Below, piece after piece: positions 1-10,764 of a stretch of 64,000 nucleotides of DNA. Origin of the DNA: Amblyornis subalaris (taxonomy: Eukaryota; Chordata; Aves; Passeriformes; Ptilonorhynchidae); the NCBI GenBank assembly GCA_018881555.1, contig JACAXG010000009.1, positions 11,927,326-11,991,325 of the forward strand. Reading direction: 5' to 3'. Under the pieces are notes generated by a model that made no database searches, was not told the DNA's origin, and saw nothing but the letters and a program-made list of their open reading frames with translations. The translations under genes were made by a program, and so were the position numbers. Within the stretch, counting starts at the first letter, position 1, and each line of letters opens with the position of its first letter.

Positions 1-117
1 ATGAAGATTTTCGTATTCTTTTAAACTGCTTATTCTGCAGCTGTCTGAGATAGTATTCCCAACGACTAGGGAAGTCTCGTAATAATGCACCTATCAGGGA
101 TATCACAAGAGGAGAAC
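1..117 (-). CDS. APAF1: APAF1 coding exon 7 (partial, runs off the window)
   Basis: Acceptor CTTCAG|GTTCTC. It encodes [20 protein letters not shown] and [18 protein letters not shown] before the window ends. This is the helical domain following the NB-ARC fold. No donor is seen because the exon continues left of position 1. Confidence 0.93.
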
Positions 118-3100
118 CTGAAGGAAAACATTAAATCAATTTTAGAGGTCTTCAAGGAACACAATCCAATAGTTGATGGTCAACTCATTGAATAACTAGG
201 TAATTTTCCCAATACACTGATTAAATTCTTGAGGTGTGGAGGACAGACAAATAAATTATGTATTCCATGTAGACATCTGCAAACTCACCAAATTTAAGTG
301 TAATTGTGGTGCAGAGGGAAAATACACTCAAAAAACTAGTCAAAAATCATCATGAGACTTCTGATTAGCTTAAAAAATCTCCAAAAAACATTTAACAAGC
401 ACTTGTGTTTTACGTAACATATACAGTATTAAAGGATGTTCCCTCCTCTATTTGTAAGCCAAAATATAGAAGAAAAAAATACATTCAGTGGTAAATGGTA
501 TGTCAAAGAAAGACCAGTTTACCTTTGCATTCTCTTACAAGGCAGTTAGCTTGTTCTGGCAGTTCTGATATTTTCATATTCACAAATAGGGATAAAATCT
601 CCAGTGCTTTCTCATGTGCTAGTCCACTTTCCACATGAACCTCATATTTATTGCCTAGAAACAAAAACATGGAAAGAATTTAAACTAATGCAAAAAAAAC
701 TATGAAAATTCCAAGTAAAACCCAAAGGAAAGGACNTGGTTCATGATTTTTTGCATAGTACTTTATAGCACTAAGAAGAGTATAAATTCTACTTATCAGA
801 ATAAGCTTGCATTAGAGATACATATGTAGAAAAAACAGACTATAATCTAATAATTACAAATGCATTATAGGCAGTGACTGTTTAATAGTGTAGAGATAAT
901 CATCTAACAGATCAATGTCACAGAGGTTAATTTATTCTGTTGAGAATCACTGCAGTATTCAATGACGAGAGAGAACTTTCAGGATAACACAACACTTACT
1001 TCACAAAGAGCATAAAGTCTTACAGAACAGAATTCTAAAACCTTGCCACTTGTGCACAAACTGACAGATAGATTCTTTCAGATTCCTTTGAAAATTCACT
1101 TGAACAAATTGCAGACATATACACACAAAATCTGCAGTGCAGGAGAGGAAACTGTTCCTTACCAGCCACCGCATCTGTGACGCTCCTATCCCTGCTGGTG
1201 ATAAGAATCTGACATTGGTTATCGAATGCTTTCAGTACCCAGGAATCCCAAATGTCATCCAGGACCAAAAGAGATCTAGAGCAAGAATAAATATTTCAGA
1301 TCAACTATTAGTGCTAAAATAAAGTATTGTATTTTAATAATGAAAGGAAATTTTCAGAATTTACAAAGTATCACTGCATGATTTTTTTATTTTAGTATGT
1401 AGAATATCTTAAGAGCATGTCCAGAGAAGGGTAACGAAGCTGGCAAAGGGTCTAGAAAATATGTCCTATTAGGAGAAGCTGAGGGAGCTGGGATTGTTTA
1501 GTCTGGAGAAGAGGAGGCTCAGGGGGGGACCTTATCACTCTCTAGGACCTGAAAGGAGGTTGTAGCCAGGCGGGAATCGGTCTTTTTGCCATGTCTCAGT
1601 TGGAAGGATGAGAGGAAATGGCCTCAAGTTGCACAAGGGGAGGTTCAGATTACATATTAGAAAAAAAAAATTTTCCCTGAAAGAGTGGTTAAGCATTGGA
1701 ATAAGTTGCCCAGGGAAGTGGTGGAGTCAATGTCTCTGAAAGTGTTCAAGAAGTGTTTGGAAGTGGCACTTTGGGGTTCTGGTTTAGGCGTGATTATGTT
1801 GGTGACGCTGTGTTGATGGTTGGACTAGATAATCTTGACGGTCTCTTCTGACCTTGGTGATTCTGTGGTTAAACCCTGAGCAAGAAGGTGAATGCAGGTA
1901 TCTCAAGAAAGTTTTTACCATTTATTATTTTATAGCTACTACTGAAGTGTAAATAACAATGTTTTGAGAAATATTTCCATTAGTAGCTGCCAGGAAAACC
2001 AGAAATATTTACTGTTTTTAAGTCACTAGGTATCATAAATGAAGAAAAGAGTTGTGTAAGACTAGATAACTGTTTGACACAGGCTACTGATAAGCTTTGT
2101 GGGAAAGCATTTCCATTTCCTTCTGACTCAAGAGTTTTCAGTTTTGTTCTTGTATCTTTGGAAAGCTCTACTAGACTAATTCTCTTGTGAAGCAATTATC
2201 TTGAATGGCAAGGCTCTTTCTGCATAAAACAGCATTTTATAGTGACTACATATTCAAATCCTATGGCTAGCCACATTTGTAGGTTACTGCATGGAATCAT
2301 GTACAGTAGACTTCCCTACACCTGCCTATATATGACAGAGAAGTTACTGAAAACTGTTTTTAAAAGATTGGTTTCATAGGAGCAAGAAGTCAAACAGACT
2401 AGCTGGCAAGTAGGTGTGTGAAACGAAATACTAGCTATTTGCATTCAGTGAGTTTTAGTTATTGACACTCAATCCTACAAATTGTTTACATTTACTGCCT
2501 TTTTTTTTTAAGAGATGGAATTGTCAGCTACACTAGTTATCGGGTTAAGTTGTCCAATTCCCACTGAAGCATGAGAAAACTTCTGCATTTTTGTTCAGCC
2601 AAGTGGCACTTATGCTATTAGAGCTTATAAATAAGGATTTGATCCTTCTTAAAGAAGTGCATGCACATCACACCACATTTTCAAAGATACATTTAAGTCT
2701 TGGATACCCTTATCTCATTTTTATACAACTCCTCTATTAATACCCTTTTGATAAATCAGAGGGTTCACAAGAATACTATCATAGCCATAAAGGACTTGTT
2801 TTGTGTCTCTTTCACACTTGACAATATGCTGGCTCTCTTGCATTACAGCCTGATTTTACATTTTTAATTAATCTGAGCACTTCAAAGTCCTCCCACTCAT
2901 TAGACACCAGTGATTTTTCTCCTCCAATCACACCAACAAATCTTAAATCCTAATTAGGAGTATTAAAAAAACCCTTAAAACAAACAAAGAAAAAAACAAA
3001 ACAAACAAAAAAGCATTCCAAACCAACAAACACAAAACCCTCTCATAACAATCACAGGAGATTAAATTCTGTAATTTCTTATTTTAAAGTTTATCGCAGT

Positions 3101-6100
3101 TTCAATTTTTCATTTGACTAATACTTTAATCCCAAGAAACATACTGGATTCACAATTTGAATCCTTTGTCTAATACTTTATTCCCAAGGATATACTGGGT
3201 TGACTATCTTAATCCAGAAATAGCCAAAGTGATTTTTTTGTCACCAAAGAGAATTCCAGTGCAGAGCCAGCTTCTTCACAAGCTGCAGAACCAGTACAGC
3301 TTGGTTTCCAATACATCTGCCCCTTTTGTGAACCTCATTGCCCAGTACATTCCCCTCTACTTCCTCCCATGCCCACTTNTGTATTGAAGAGTTTTGTTTT
3401 GTTTTGTTTTGTTTGTTAATACACAAGAAATAACAACAGAAATGTGTCAATGGAGACAATCACATACTTCACGGAGCAGTGCACTTTCAGCTGAAAACGT
3501 CATTTGAACTTTTCATATAAGATTTCCAAAAAAAAAAAGATTTCTTCTGGAGGACCTGGCGATATTTTTCACATCTTTTCTTCACAAGAAAGACTTTTTT
3601 TTTTCCCCTGTACAAAAATGCCAGTATTCTACTCTATGTTATCTACAAAGATCACAAGGCTGGAGTATTATTCCCCAGACACCTCAGTGAAGTGCAGGTT
3701 TATTTAGTTTAGTACAGATTTTCCCAGAGAGTAAAGAAATCCTCAACAAATAGCATCTATTGCTCAAAGATGAAAAAGCTGTGCAGCGACTGAGATGCTG
3801 CTTAATTAAATCGAGTCACTTTCTCTGAAGTTTCACAGAAACTGGTTTCTTGGTGATAATTAGTCACATCATGAAAACCTGCTTTCATTTTGGTACCTCT
3901 AGACCAATCACTTTTTAAAGACATGAGCTGTTCCGGAAAGGAAAAACTTTCTGCAGTGATACACTCCCTTTTTTCTGCTGTAAGATCCTCACATGTCAGT
4001 AAAGCACTCTACACGCACAATGAGAACACAAAGTTAGAGCAATCCTTATTTCCAATTGTTTGTCCCCAGCTTTCATTATTCAATGACTAATGCTTTTTCA
4101 AGCAAATATGACTCCTGCACAGCTGGTTAACATATTTTGTTAGCAGAAGCCTTATTAGCCTAAGTTAGGAAGCTGGTTAAAAAGAAAATATACACACCAC
4201 AGACACATGTAACCACAACACAGACACCTCAGATGATCAGACCAAAGTTACTCTGCAAAGTTTTATCAGTTCAAAGAATAGTGTTTGATTTTACTGACAT
4301 CACCTGGGGTATTTGCGTAACATCAGCAGACGAAGACGATCTTTAGCCTCCTCAATGTTAAGTGGTGGTCTCTGTGAAAGAGTAGAATCATGTTCTAATC
4401 TGCTACAGAGATTCTGAAGTTTTATTAGGAGCCCTGCTTTGTCCTGCTTCCCAACAGAGATCCAGTGAACTCCTCCTGGAAAGTAATCTAACAAGAAAAG
4501 CAATATTAATTATGCTATACATTTTAAATAATTTTAAATATTTAATGGCAATTTACAGTAGTAAGTCAACATTAATTAAAATACAAACCTGTAAAGTCTG
4601 TTGCAAGCCATCCTTGCAACTCTACTAATAACACCAAAGGATGGTTCTACGAGACCACTACTGTTTATTTTTAAAGGAACAGACTCTATAGGGCAAGTAC
4701 CCACAAAAATTTCACACCATCACTGATGCTGTTGTCCCTCCTTCCTATGTCTTCCTGCCTGTCCCTCAACAACCCCTTCTGCATCCATCTTTCTGCTAGT
4801 ATGACATAGCATTTACATTTTTAACCCTGTAGTACTGCAGGAGTTCAGAGTTTGGGATGTAAAAATAATCCCGAAACAGTGATCAAGAAGACATCTAGAA
4901 GAGCCAGCTGTAGCAGAGGATGCTGTGGTATTTATCCCTACATTAGGGTTTTTTAATGCCCAACTCCTACTTTCTCCTCCTGGTGCCCTATGCAGGGAAA
5001 AACAAATAAAATAGAAAAAATACCTTTAAATGGTTTCATCTATGATCTATTTTAAGCCAAGGCAATACTAACCACCCCACAAATGCTTGCCACTATTAAA
5101 CAATATGCAAAAGTTAGAGCAAGGTTTTTTTAAACTCACATAGCAAGGAGAGGAGTCTGAGGACTTTACAAGCAATGCCCAAAAGGAATACAACTAGACA
5201 TATTATTTTGCATTAACAGAAATAACATTTCAAATTAAATAAGGATGCATCTATTCTCATAAACCAAAGCAGATTCTAAGGTATAAAGCTATTCAAAACC
5301 TTTTTCTACAAACTAATAAAATACTTAGTGGTCTTAGAGCACTAAATGGCCATGAAAGTTGTACGTTACAAACAAATATTTCAGAATCACCTAAGGAATT
5401 TAGAAATCTAAATCACTTTCAAGATGACATATGATAGTGCACCATATATGTCCAATACGTGCATACCTACAGTAATTTTTATAAAAATACAGATGTAGTA
5501 GTACCTTCCAAGAGCTGATGATCCCTTAAAGCTTCTGCTGTTAAAACAGTCTTCCCACAGCCTGCCATTCCATAAACTGTGACCCAGCCTGGATCACTGC
5601 CCAAGCAGTACAGTTTCTTTTTAATAGCATCTACCAGTTTTGGCCGAGTGACAAACACAACTGGTCTCTGTGGTACGCCTCCTTCACAGAGAATGGTCTT
5701 AACTAAAGTCAAAAATAAGAAACATCAAAATAAAAAGTGAGTTCTAAATGTGATACCTCTTCAAACTCAACCGAACAACTCTTCACNCAAAGTAACTAGT
5801 CCACTCTGTCCCCACCTCATGTCCCAGAAAAATGCTATAAGAACTTCTGGACTCAAACCACCAAATACTGAAAAAATACTGCTTTTTAGAAATAAATTAC
5901 TTAGCAGGTAACTAGCCCCCTACCTAAAACAGTGTTCAAACTTACAACCGCACGAGGAAAGCTTATGTTAATCCATAGAAGTGAAAAGATAATTAACAGC
6001 TCCTGTAGAAACCGAGGCAAACACAGGAGCTCAACATTACTATACCCAACAATCAAGTCACTTTCTCAGCCACTGACCCAACAATCAGGTCACTTCACTC

Positions 6101-7584
6101 AGAAGTTACCACACCATGGACACAGCAGAAAATAAAGGATGCTGTGTAAGGCTTTTACTTGGCAATTAACAGCACAGCACTGTGGTCCGAGCAAGACTTC
6201 CATAGATTTAAACTGAGACAGCAACACTTGAAATAGAAGAGGTAAAGCATAACAGGAAAGGAAATGTGCACTTCATCTGTACACTTTGTAGCCATATGGA
6301 GTAACATATTACACTGATAAACTTTGATTAGCTAAGATATTCCTAAACTCCACATGCCTTTGACACTTATTAAATGTAGAGTGACAGTAAATATGGCAGT
6401 TAGTCATATGCAGTTAGGTTCTTCCCATTAGAAACTCCAATTTTATTTCATGTCAGTCAAAGATGATACCGGTGGCAACACAGGTAAAAGTTAGGAACTT
6501 ATGTAGGGCAACTTAAAGATCTGGTAGAAAGAATTAAGCAACGTAATAATTAGATCAACTATTGGAATATAGATTGAGAGATTACAGATTACTCTTCAAG
6601 ATAAATATCAGAATTTTGGAGGCTACAAGTTTTTCTCCTAGGGTCAACTTCTTTAACACATAGAAATAAGAGTCTTTCTCTCACTTACAACAAAAATGTT
6701 ACAAGTTAAAGAAAACTGTGAGAGCTTCAGGTTTCCCACCTTTTAAAATAAACATTATTTAATATGAACACTTCCAAGATGACCTATAAAAGTTGTAACT
6801 CTCCTGCCATATTAAGTACATGAAATACAGACATAGTGACTACTATGCTACCAAAACAAGCAAATGCACAACTGCTCCTTTTTCACTGGAACAGGTATTA
6901 CACAGTCACTTTCTAAGGAATACAAAAGACAACTTGTCTTCATGTTCAAGCACAGGGACTGTTGTAGTTACACTGACCATAGGAAGTCATTCCATCCATT
7001 GAACTCTTTCTGTTACCAGAGGAGATGGCAGGGATGCCGTCCTGAAGAAGCGCAGCAAGATCTCTGTACCCTTCATGAAGCAGCGCATTATAAAAGGATC
7101 TATATGAATTATTATCTTTTGTAAGAATAATGTTTATTAGCATAGCTGCTCGCTCCTTCCGTGTATTCTAGACAAAAAAAAATTAGAAGAGGTATTATAC
7201 AAATCTAAGAGACCTTGGAAAGCATTTAATCTATCACTCTGTAAATTATAGACTATTGTTACAGAAATAGCCTGACCAAATCCTGATCTCAACCGTTTGA
7301 AGTGCAATAAAAACTGTGTGCTAGGCATACATCTTAGAATTTGATGAATTCAGGAATTAAGATAGACAGAAATTACTATTTTTAAAAAGGATGGTAAAAT
7401 ATGTAAGCAGACTAGGAAGATAAATAGCAGTAAGATACAATTCTACCTGCTGTTTCACTGTCTCCTCCTCCTGTAATGTTAGTACTTCATCAGAAATCAT
7501 ACGATCCATAATATAAGAAGTCTTGATGTCCTTTTCCAATGCTTGACGATGCATAAGCAAATAATTTCTACTCTTGACATCCAT
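1..7584 (-). CDS. APAF1: APAF1, apoptotic protease-activating factor 1 (5' part, cut by left window edge)
   Basis: Seven coding exons join in frame: 7447-7584, 6978-7167, 5505-5702, 4304-4487, 1163-1275, 523-654 and 1-117, giving 357 complete residues of a protein of about 1,250. Seen: an N-terminal CARD (about residues 1-90), then the NB-ARC ATPase with Walker A GMAGCGKT (154-161), Walker B VLDD (241-244) and the start of the helical region. The WD40 half lies outside the window. Family knowledge: cytosolic APAF1 binds cytochrome c and dATP, forms the heptameric apoptosome and recruits caspase-9 through CARD-CARD contact. The sequence is close to the human protein throughout, for example [12 protein letters not shown]. 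No frameshift or missing motif is seen. The gene shares a CpG-island promoter region with IKBIP. Confidence 0.97.
523..654 (-). CDS. APAF1: APAF1 coding exon 6
   Basis: Acceptor TTCTAG|GCAATA, donor AAAG|GTAAAC, 132 bp. It encodes [19 protein letters not shown] and [20 protein letters not shown], the end of the nucleotide-binding domain. Phase is 1 at both ends. Confidence 0.93.
1163..1275 (-). CDS. APAF1: APAF1 coding exon 5 (NB-ARC, Walker B)
   Basis: Acceptor CTCTAG|ATCTCT, donor GCTG|GTAAGG. It encodes [20 protein letters not shown] and [17 protein letters not shown]. It contains the Walker B aspartates (LDD) and the sensor-like TSRD segment of the STAND ATPase. Confidence 0.95.
1412..1868 (+). 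mobile_element. CR1 LINE, 5'-truncated 3' end
   Basis: About 460 bp resemble the CR1 3' region. It starts with a GTCCAGAGAAGGGTAACGAA-type segment, passes through GAGAAGAGGAGGCTCAGGGG and TTGCCCAGGGAAGTGGTGGA, and ends with TTGGACTAGATAATCTTGAC, CTTCTGACCTTGGTGATTCT and GTGG. The ending fits the family's terminal ATTCTRTG motif. It lies antisense to APAF1 inside an intron. Divergence looks substantial, so it is an old copy. Confidence 0.9.
3392..3416. repeat. (TTTTG)n simple repeat
   Basis: Four to five GTTTT units in the APAF1 intron. A common slippage product. Confidence 0.9.
4304..4487 (-). CDS. APAF1: APAF1 coding exon 4 (NB-ARC)
   Basis: Acceptor GTTAG|ATTACT, donor CCAG|GTGATG. It encodes [19 protein letters not shown] through [18 protein letters not shown], nearly the same as the human segment. 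The donor splits an Arg codon that exon 5 completes. Confidence 0.95.
5505..5702 (-). CDS. APAF1: APAF1 coding exon 3 (NB-ARC, Walker A)
   Basis: Acceptor TTTAG|TTAAGA, donor GAAG|GTACTA. It encodes residues from Val110 to about 175 and includes the P-loop GMAGCGKT with Lys160, which should bind the nucleotide phosphates. The human counterpart has Ser after the P-loop Lys where this exon has Thr, a conservative change. Confidence 0.96.
5703..6977 (-). other. APAF1 intron 2, no recognised feature
   Basis: About 1.3 kb of AT-rich intron between coding exons 2 and 3. I see no repeat family, RNA gene or extra exon. Confidence 0.6.
6978..7167 (-). CDS. APAF1: APAF1 coding exon 2 (rest of CARD and linker, alternative donor)
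   Basis: Acceptor TCTAG|AATACA. It encodes [10 protein letters not shown] through [20 protein letters not shown] to the CARD/NB-ARC linker. The distal donor TATG|GTCAGT (exon end 6978) has C at +3. A second donor CTG|GTAACA (exon end 7017) lies 39 bp upstream in the same phase. Its use would delete 13 linker residues, as in the human short and long APAF1 forms, which differ by 11 residues. Confidence 0.93.
7447..7584 (-). CDS. APAF1: APAF1 coding exon 1 (CARD, start codon)
   Basis: The exon begins [20 protein letters not shown] and ends at Gln46 with donor CAG|GTAGAA. This ATG matches the known N-terminus of the family. An AG (7589-7590) preceded by a pyrimidine tract lies just upstream of the ATG, which fits a noncoding first exon further 5'. 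It encodes the first CARD helices that bind caspase-9. Confidence 0.95.
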
Positions 7585-7587
7585 GTT

Positions 7588-8762
7588 TCTTCAGTGTGAA
7601 AAAGAGGAAGGTTGAGGGGGAGTCAAGTCAGAACAGGAAAATAAATTACAAGCACAAGGAAAGAAGTTTTAAAACAGCTTATGAATTTCGGTGTTAAAGT
7701 CAGAAGGAGCAGCAAAGCATCTGCTAATTCTGAATATACAAATTCTTTCCCCCATTCCTATGAATTTATGTTTATGAACACTTTCAGAACTACAAAACCA
7801 CAGGCTATAAGCTCCTCGTGTACTAGCAAGTTGCTGAATGCCTTTATGAAAAGGTCTTCTCCCCACCCACTACATCCCTCAATTTTTTTTCGTAAGTGCT
7901 TGGATCATGCGATTGCGACAACAGGAGTAGAAAGATGACTGGTCTCATCGTTTGAGATAAACTTATTGGTGTCTCCAAGTTCAAGACTCCATAAAAGGAC
8001 ACTTGGATCTTGACACATGATGGAAGATGGAGCACCCAACACTGCCATTCACTGAGTTATACCTTCCTTCCTCAGCATCTGACACACAATTCTAAACTTG
8101 CATTCTTCCTTTATGTCATAAAAACACAAATGTCTGAAGACAACAGAAGGGGAAAACTATTGTCTACAGTGTAAAGGTTTTCCAGTACTGATCAGCTGCC
8201 CCTGAAAGTCCCGAGCATCAAAACGCTGTCTCCAACCACAGTCTTGTCAGAAAAGCCTCATAAGCAAGTTCCGACTCCTTCACAGAACAACTATGCAGGT
8301 GCCTGCAAAAGCGTTCACCTTTTCCGCCACTCTGCTTCAGGAGCTGGGTAGATGTAGAACAGCTGCCTTCGGATAAGCCCGTGATGGAGTGCCTCTTCCG
8401 CCGTACTGACAGAATTTCCTATTTTCACTGAAAATTACATAGTTAGGAAAGCCTTCCACCCTACCTTTATCCCACCGCACCGCAGAGGAAAGCGGACGCG
8501 AAAGCTCCCCGGTCGAAAAACGAATAATAATAATAATAATAATAACGCCATGCACGAAGCAAATACAAAAGAAATCGCTCCACAACACCCAAAACAAAGG
8601 GTTAACTCACACCGAGCCGCTGTTACCAGCCGCAGGGAGAGCGAAACAGGAACCGAAGCGCTCAGACCGCCCGCCCGCCCGCCGCCGTCCCCCACAGCGC
8701 CCAGGCGAAACCCTTCGCGGTGCGGTCCGGTCCGTCCCTCCGTCTCCGCCACGCCGCTCACC
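7588..8762 (-). other. APAF1 5' region: probable noncoding exon 1 and first intron
   Basis: A CAG|GTGAGC donor on the minus strand (exon end 8762, GT at 8761-8760) lies inside the CpG island. An acceptor AG sits at 7590-7589 just before the APAF1 ATG. Together they suggest a noncoding first exon starting upstream of 8762, spliced over about 1.2 kb. A second GTGAGT lies near 8612. Inference only: no transcript data are available. Confidence 0.5.
8523..8545. repeat. (AAT)n microsatellite
   Basis: About seven AAT units lie at the APAF1-side edge of the CpG island, within the presumed APAF1 first intron. Confidence 0.9.
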
Positions 8763-8884
8763 TGGTGGGCAGCGCGGAGCCCCGGCAGCCGACACCGAGC
8801 CCTCACCAGGCTCTCAGGAGAAGCCCCGCGACTCCCGGGAAAACAGCGCCGCGAGCGCTTCCTCCTTCCGGGGGCGGGGAAGGG

Positions 8885-8974
8885 CCGGCCCGCTCGCTGC
8901 CGGCCCGCTCGCTGCCGGCCCGCTCGCTGCCGGCCCGCTCGCTGCCGGCCCGCTCGCTGCCGGCCCGCCCGCCG
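8885..8974. repeat. 15-bp minisatellite in the APAF1/IKBIP promoter
   Basis: Five identical tandem copies of CCGGCCCGCTCGCTG fill 8885-8959, followed by a sixth degenerate copy at 8960-8974. Every unit adds several CpG sites. Because 15 is a multiple of 3, the array stays open in all frames and produces long spurious reading frames. Confidence 0.97.
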
Positions 8975-9450
8975 CCGAACAAAGCCCCGCGCCGGCGCGG
9001 AGGGGCCGAGCCGGGCTGTGTGCGCCGGGGTCGCTGGGTTGCCCGCGGCAGCGGGCGGGCCCCGGACGTGGCGCACCGGGAGGCGATGCGCCAGCCCCGG
9101 CCAGGGGAGGGGCCCCGGCGCCTGTAAACGTGGTGCCTGCGGGACAGGGCGGCCCTGCCTGCCTTCNCCCTCCGCAGCTGAGGCCGGCGGAGCGCGGCGG
9201 GTACGGGGGAGTGCGGCGGCCCGGGGGGCCGAGGGCGTCCCGCAGGGCTGGCCTGGGGGGCTCGGGCTTGCCGGGAGCCCCGAGGGCGGAGGGGGTGTGG
9301 AGGCGCCCTGGGGCAGAGGGGGCAGTCGGTCACTTTTCGGGGAGCGGAGGCGGCACTCGGTCGCTGTGGGCGCTCCCGGGCCCGGCAGGGTCTCTGGGCA
9401 GCTGCGGCGCGTCCCTCTGTACCGCACCGGGCAGCGCGCTGAAACCGTCC

Positions 9451-10570
9451 TTCTACAGCAGAGCTCTTAAGCTATTTCCCTAAGTACCATTCAGTTCTCT
9501 TTTCTTATTAATTTTTTTTAAACTTTATCTTCATAATATGTGCTCTCAACCCCAAAGGTATTTTAAAAGTCTCAAAATACCGTTTTTCTTTGGTCTTGTT
9601 GGTTTTGTTTTTTTTTAAATCGGTGTTTTTTCCTCCACACTTCAAACTCAGAGTATGCTCCCTAGTACTGGGACTCAAACAGCTCTAAGCTACCTGCATG
9701 ACAGATTAGATTTTAAACAATGCCTTTGCCCCTGNATGTGACTATGTAAGTATCTCCAAATATTTATATTTTGATATGTGACTAAGTGGCAGTACTGCAG
9801 GATGATCCAAAAAAAAGCACAACNGTTTGGTCTCAAATTGTGCTAAAGCAAATCCACCAAGCATCAAGTCTATTTTGAGCAGTATGGTGGAAGATGTTAG
9901 GCTTAAAAACTACACTCTGTACTTCCACTTCATTGATTAAAATATGAGCTGGAGATTCATATTGCCTCAATCTATTCAGACCTTAATTTTATCAAGAAGT
10001 TACAGCTTTTCTTTGTTCTAGATGCATGATTTCATGAATCTTCTGAATTTTTCTGTTAATGACATTTTAGTAACTGATTTTTGTGGTTTTACAGATGACA
10101 TGAAATCGTTACAACAGAACTATTTCTAAATTAAAGCTTGATTTGCAATTTTATTTTTAAAAATGAAAAATTAACTTTCCCCTTTTAATGTGGTGTAGGT
10201 AATAATTCTTTTTTAGAAAAATCTACAAGTAAAACACAAGTTCATCAGTGAAATTGCTGATGAACTTGTGACAGCCATCAACTACAAAAAGAAATACGCT
10301 TTTAGTCCTTGTAAAGTTAGCTAAAGTTTGAAAAGTCGGTTCAGTTGGAGAAAATATGAAAGCAGTGCTCTATAGTATAGAAAGCAAATAAAAGTATTAT
10401 GATACTTTACAAAAGTTCACATAACTAGGAAGCGTAATAAACAATGAATGAAACATTTTTGGGAGTGTGTGTACTTAAAGGTCAAAAGTTTATGTTTGAG
10501 AATGTTTAGAAGTAAGTAGTCCTTTTTGGGGTTGTATTTTTCCCTAGCTCTCTCCTTTTAAAACTGCAAA
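9451..10570 (+). other. Region between the CpG island and the IKBIP start codon
   Basis: About 1.1 kb of AT-rich sequence. It contains a perfect 14-bp inverted repeat (10235-10270). A splice-acceptor-like tract, TTTTTCCCTAG, ends at about 10547, 24 bp before the IKBIP ATG. The latter suggests that an upstream noncoding IKBIP exon in the CpG island is spliced to this exon. Not proven. Confidence 0.5.
10235..10270. repeat. Perfect 14-bp inverted repeat, 8-nt spacer
   Basis: The arms are CACAAGTTCATCAG (10235-10248) and CTGATGAACTTGTG (10257-10270), exact reverse complements around the spacer TGAAATTG. The pairing stops at both outer ends. As RNA from either strand it would form a 14-bp hairpin. 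Its origin and role are unknown. Confidence 0.95.
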
Positions 10571-10764
10571 ATGTCCGAAGTTAAACCAAGGAAGAAATGT
10601 ATTTCTTCATCCAAGACCAGTGAAGGCTCAGAAAAGGCTGAGAAGCACAGTAATTATGGGAAGCTGGCAAATCCCGGGACCAGCGATAATCGGAGTTCCT
10701 TTTGGATGGACTCGCGGACAAGTTTGAGTATGGTTTCCCTTGCTGTTTGCCTGGTGGTGACCTG
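10571..10764 (+). CDS. IKBIP: IKBIP exon 1 (start codon, membrane segment)
   Basis: It starts MSEVKPRKKC, matching the human MSEVKSRKK start, and ends within a Trp codon at CCTG|GTAGGT. The 3' part encodes the single hydrophobic helix. If the intron is not removed, a stop follows directly at the donor (TGG TAG). Confidence 0.93.

Larger units (their letters stand above)
1276..4303 (-). other. APAF1 intron 4 with a CR1 insertion
   Basis: Three-kilobase intron between coding exons 4 and 5. It holds one CR1 3' end (1412-1868) and a (TTTTG) run at about 3392-3416. The rest is AT-rich sequence without supported coding or structured features. Confidence 0.7.
8440..9450. promoter_or_regulatory. CpG island, shared APAF1/IKBIP promoter region
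   Basis: About 1 kb of GC-rich, CpG-dense sequence between the divergent APAF1 (minus) and IKBIP (plus) genes. It includes an ETS-like CTTCCGG directly joined to an Sp1-type GGGGGCGGGG (about 8865-8879). The human genes are described as sharing one promoter with p53 control of IKBIP. I found no full two-half p53 site here. Long open frames on both strands in this island are artefacts of high GC content. Confidence 0.8.

Noticed and set aside
9264..9273. p53 half-site-like GGGCTTGCCG in the shared promoter
   Set aside because: One mismatch and no adjacent second half-site, so it is not good evidence for p53 control despite the reported human regulation.
8435..9483. Long open frames of up to 330 codons on both strands in the APAF1/IKBIP island
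   Set aside because: They come from GC-rich sequence with few stop codons and a 15-bp tandem repeat. The products are Pro/Arg/Gly/Ala-rich with repeats of five residues, overlap on both strands and contain no known domain.
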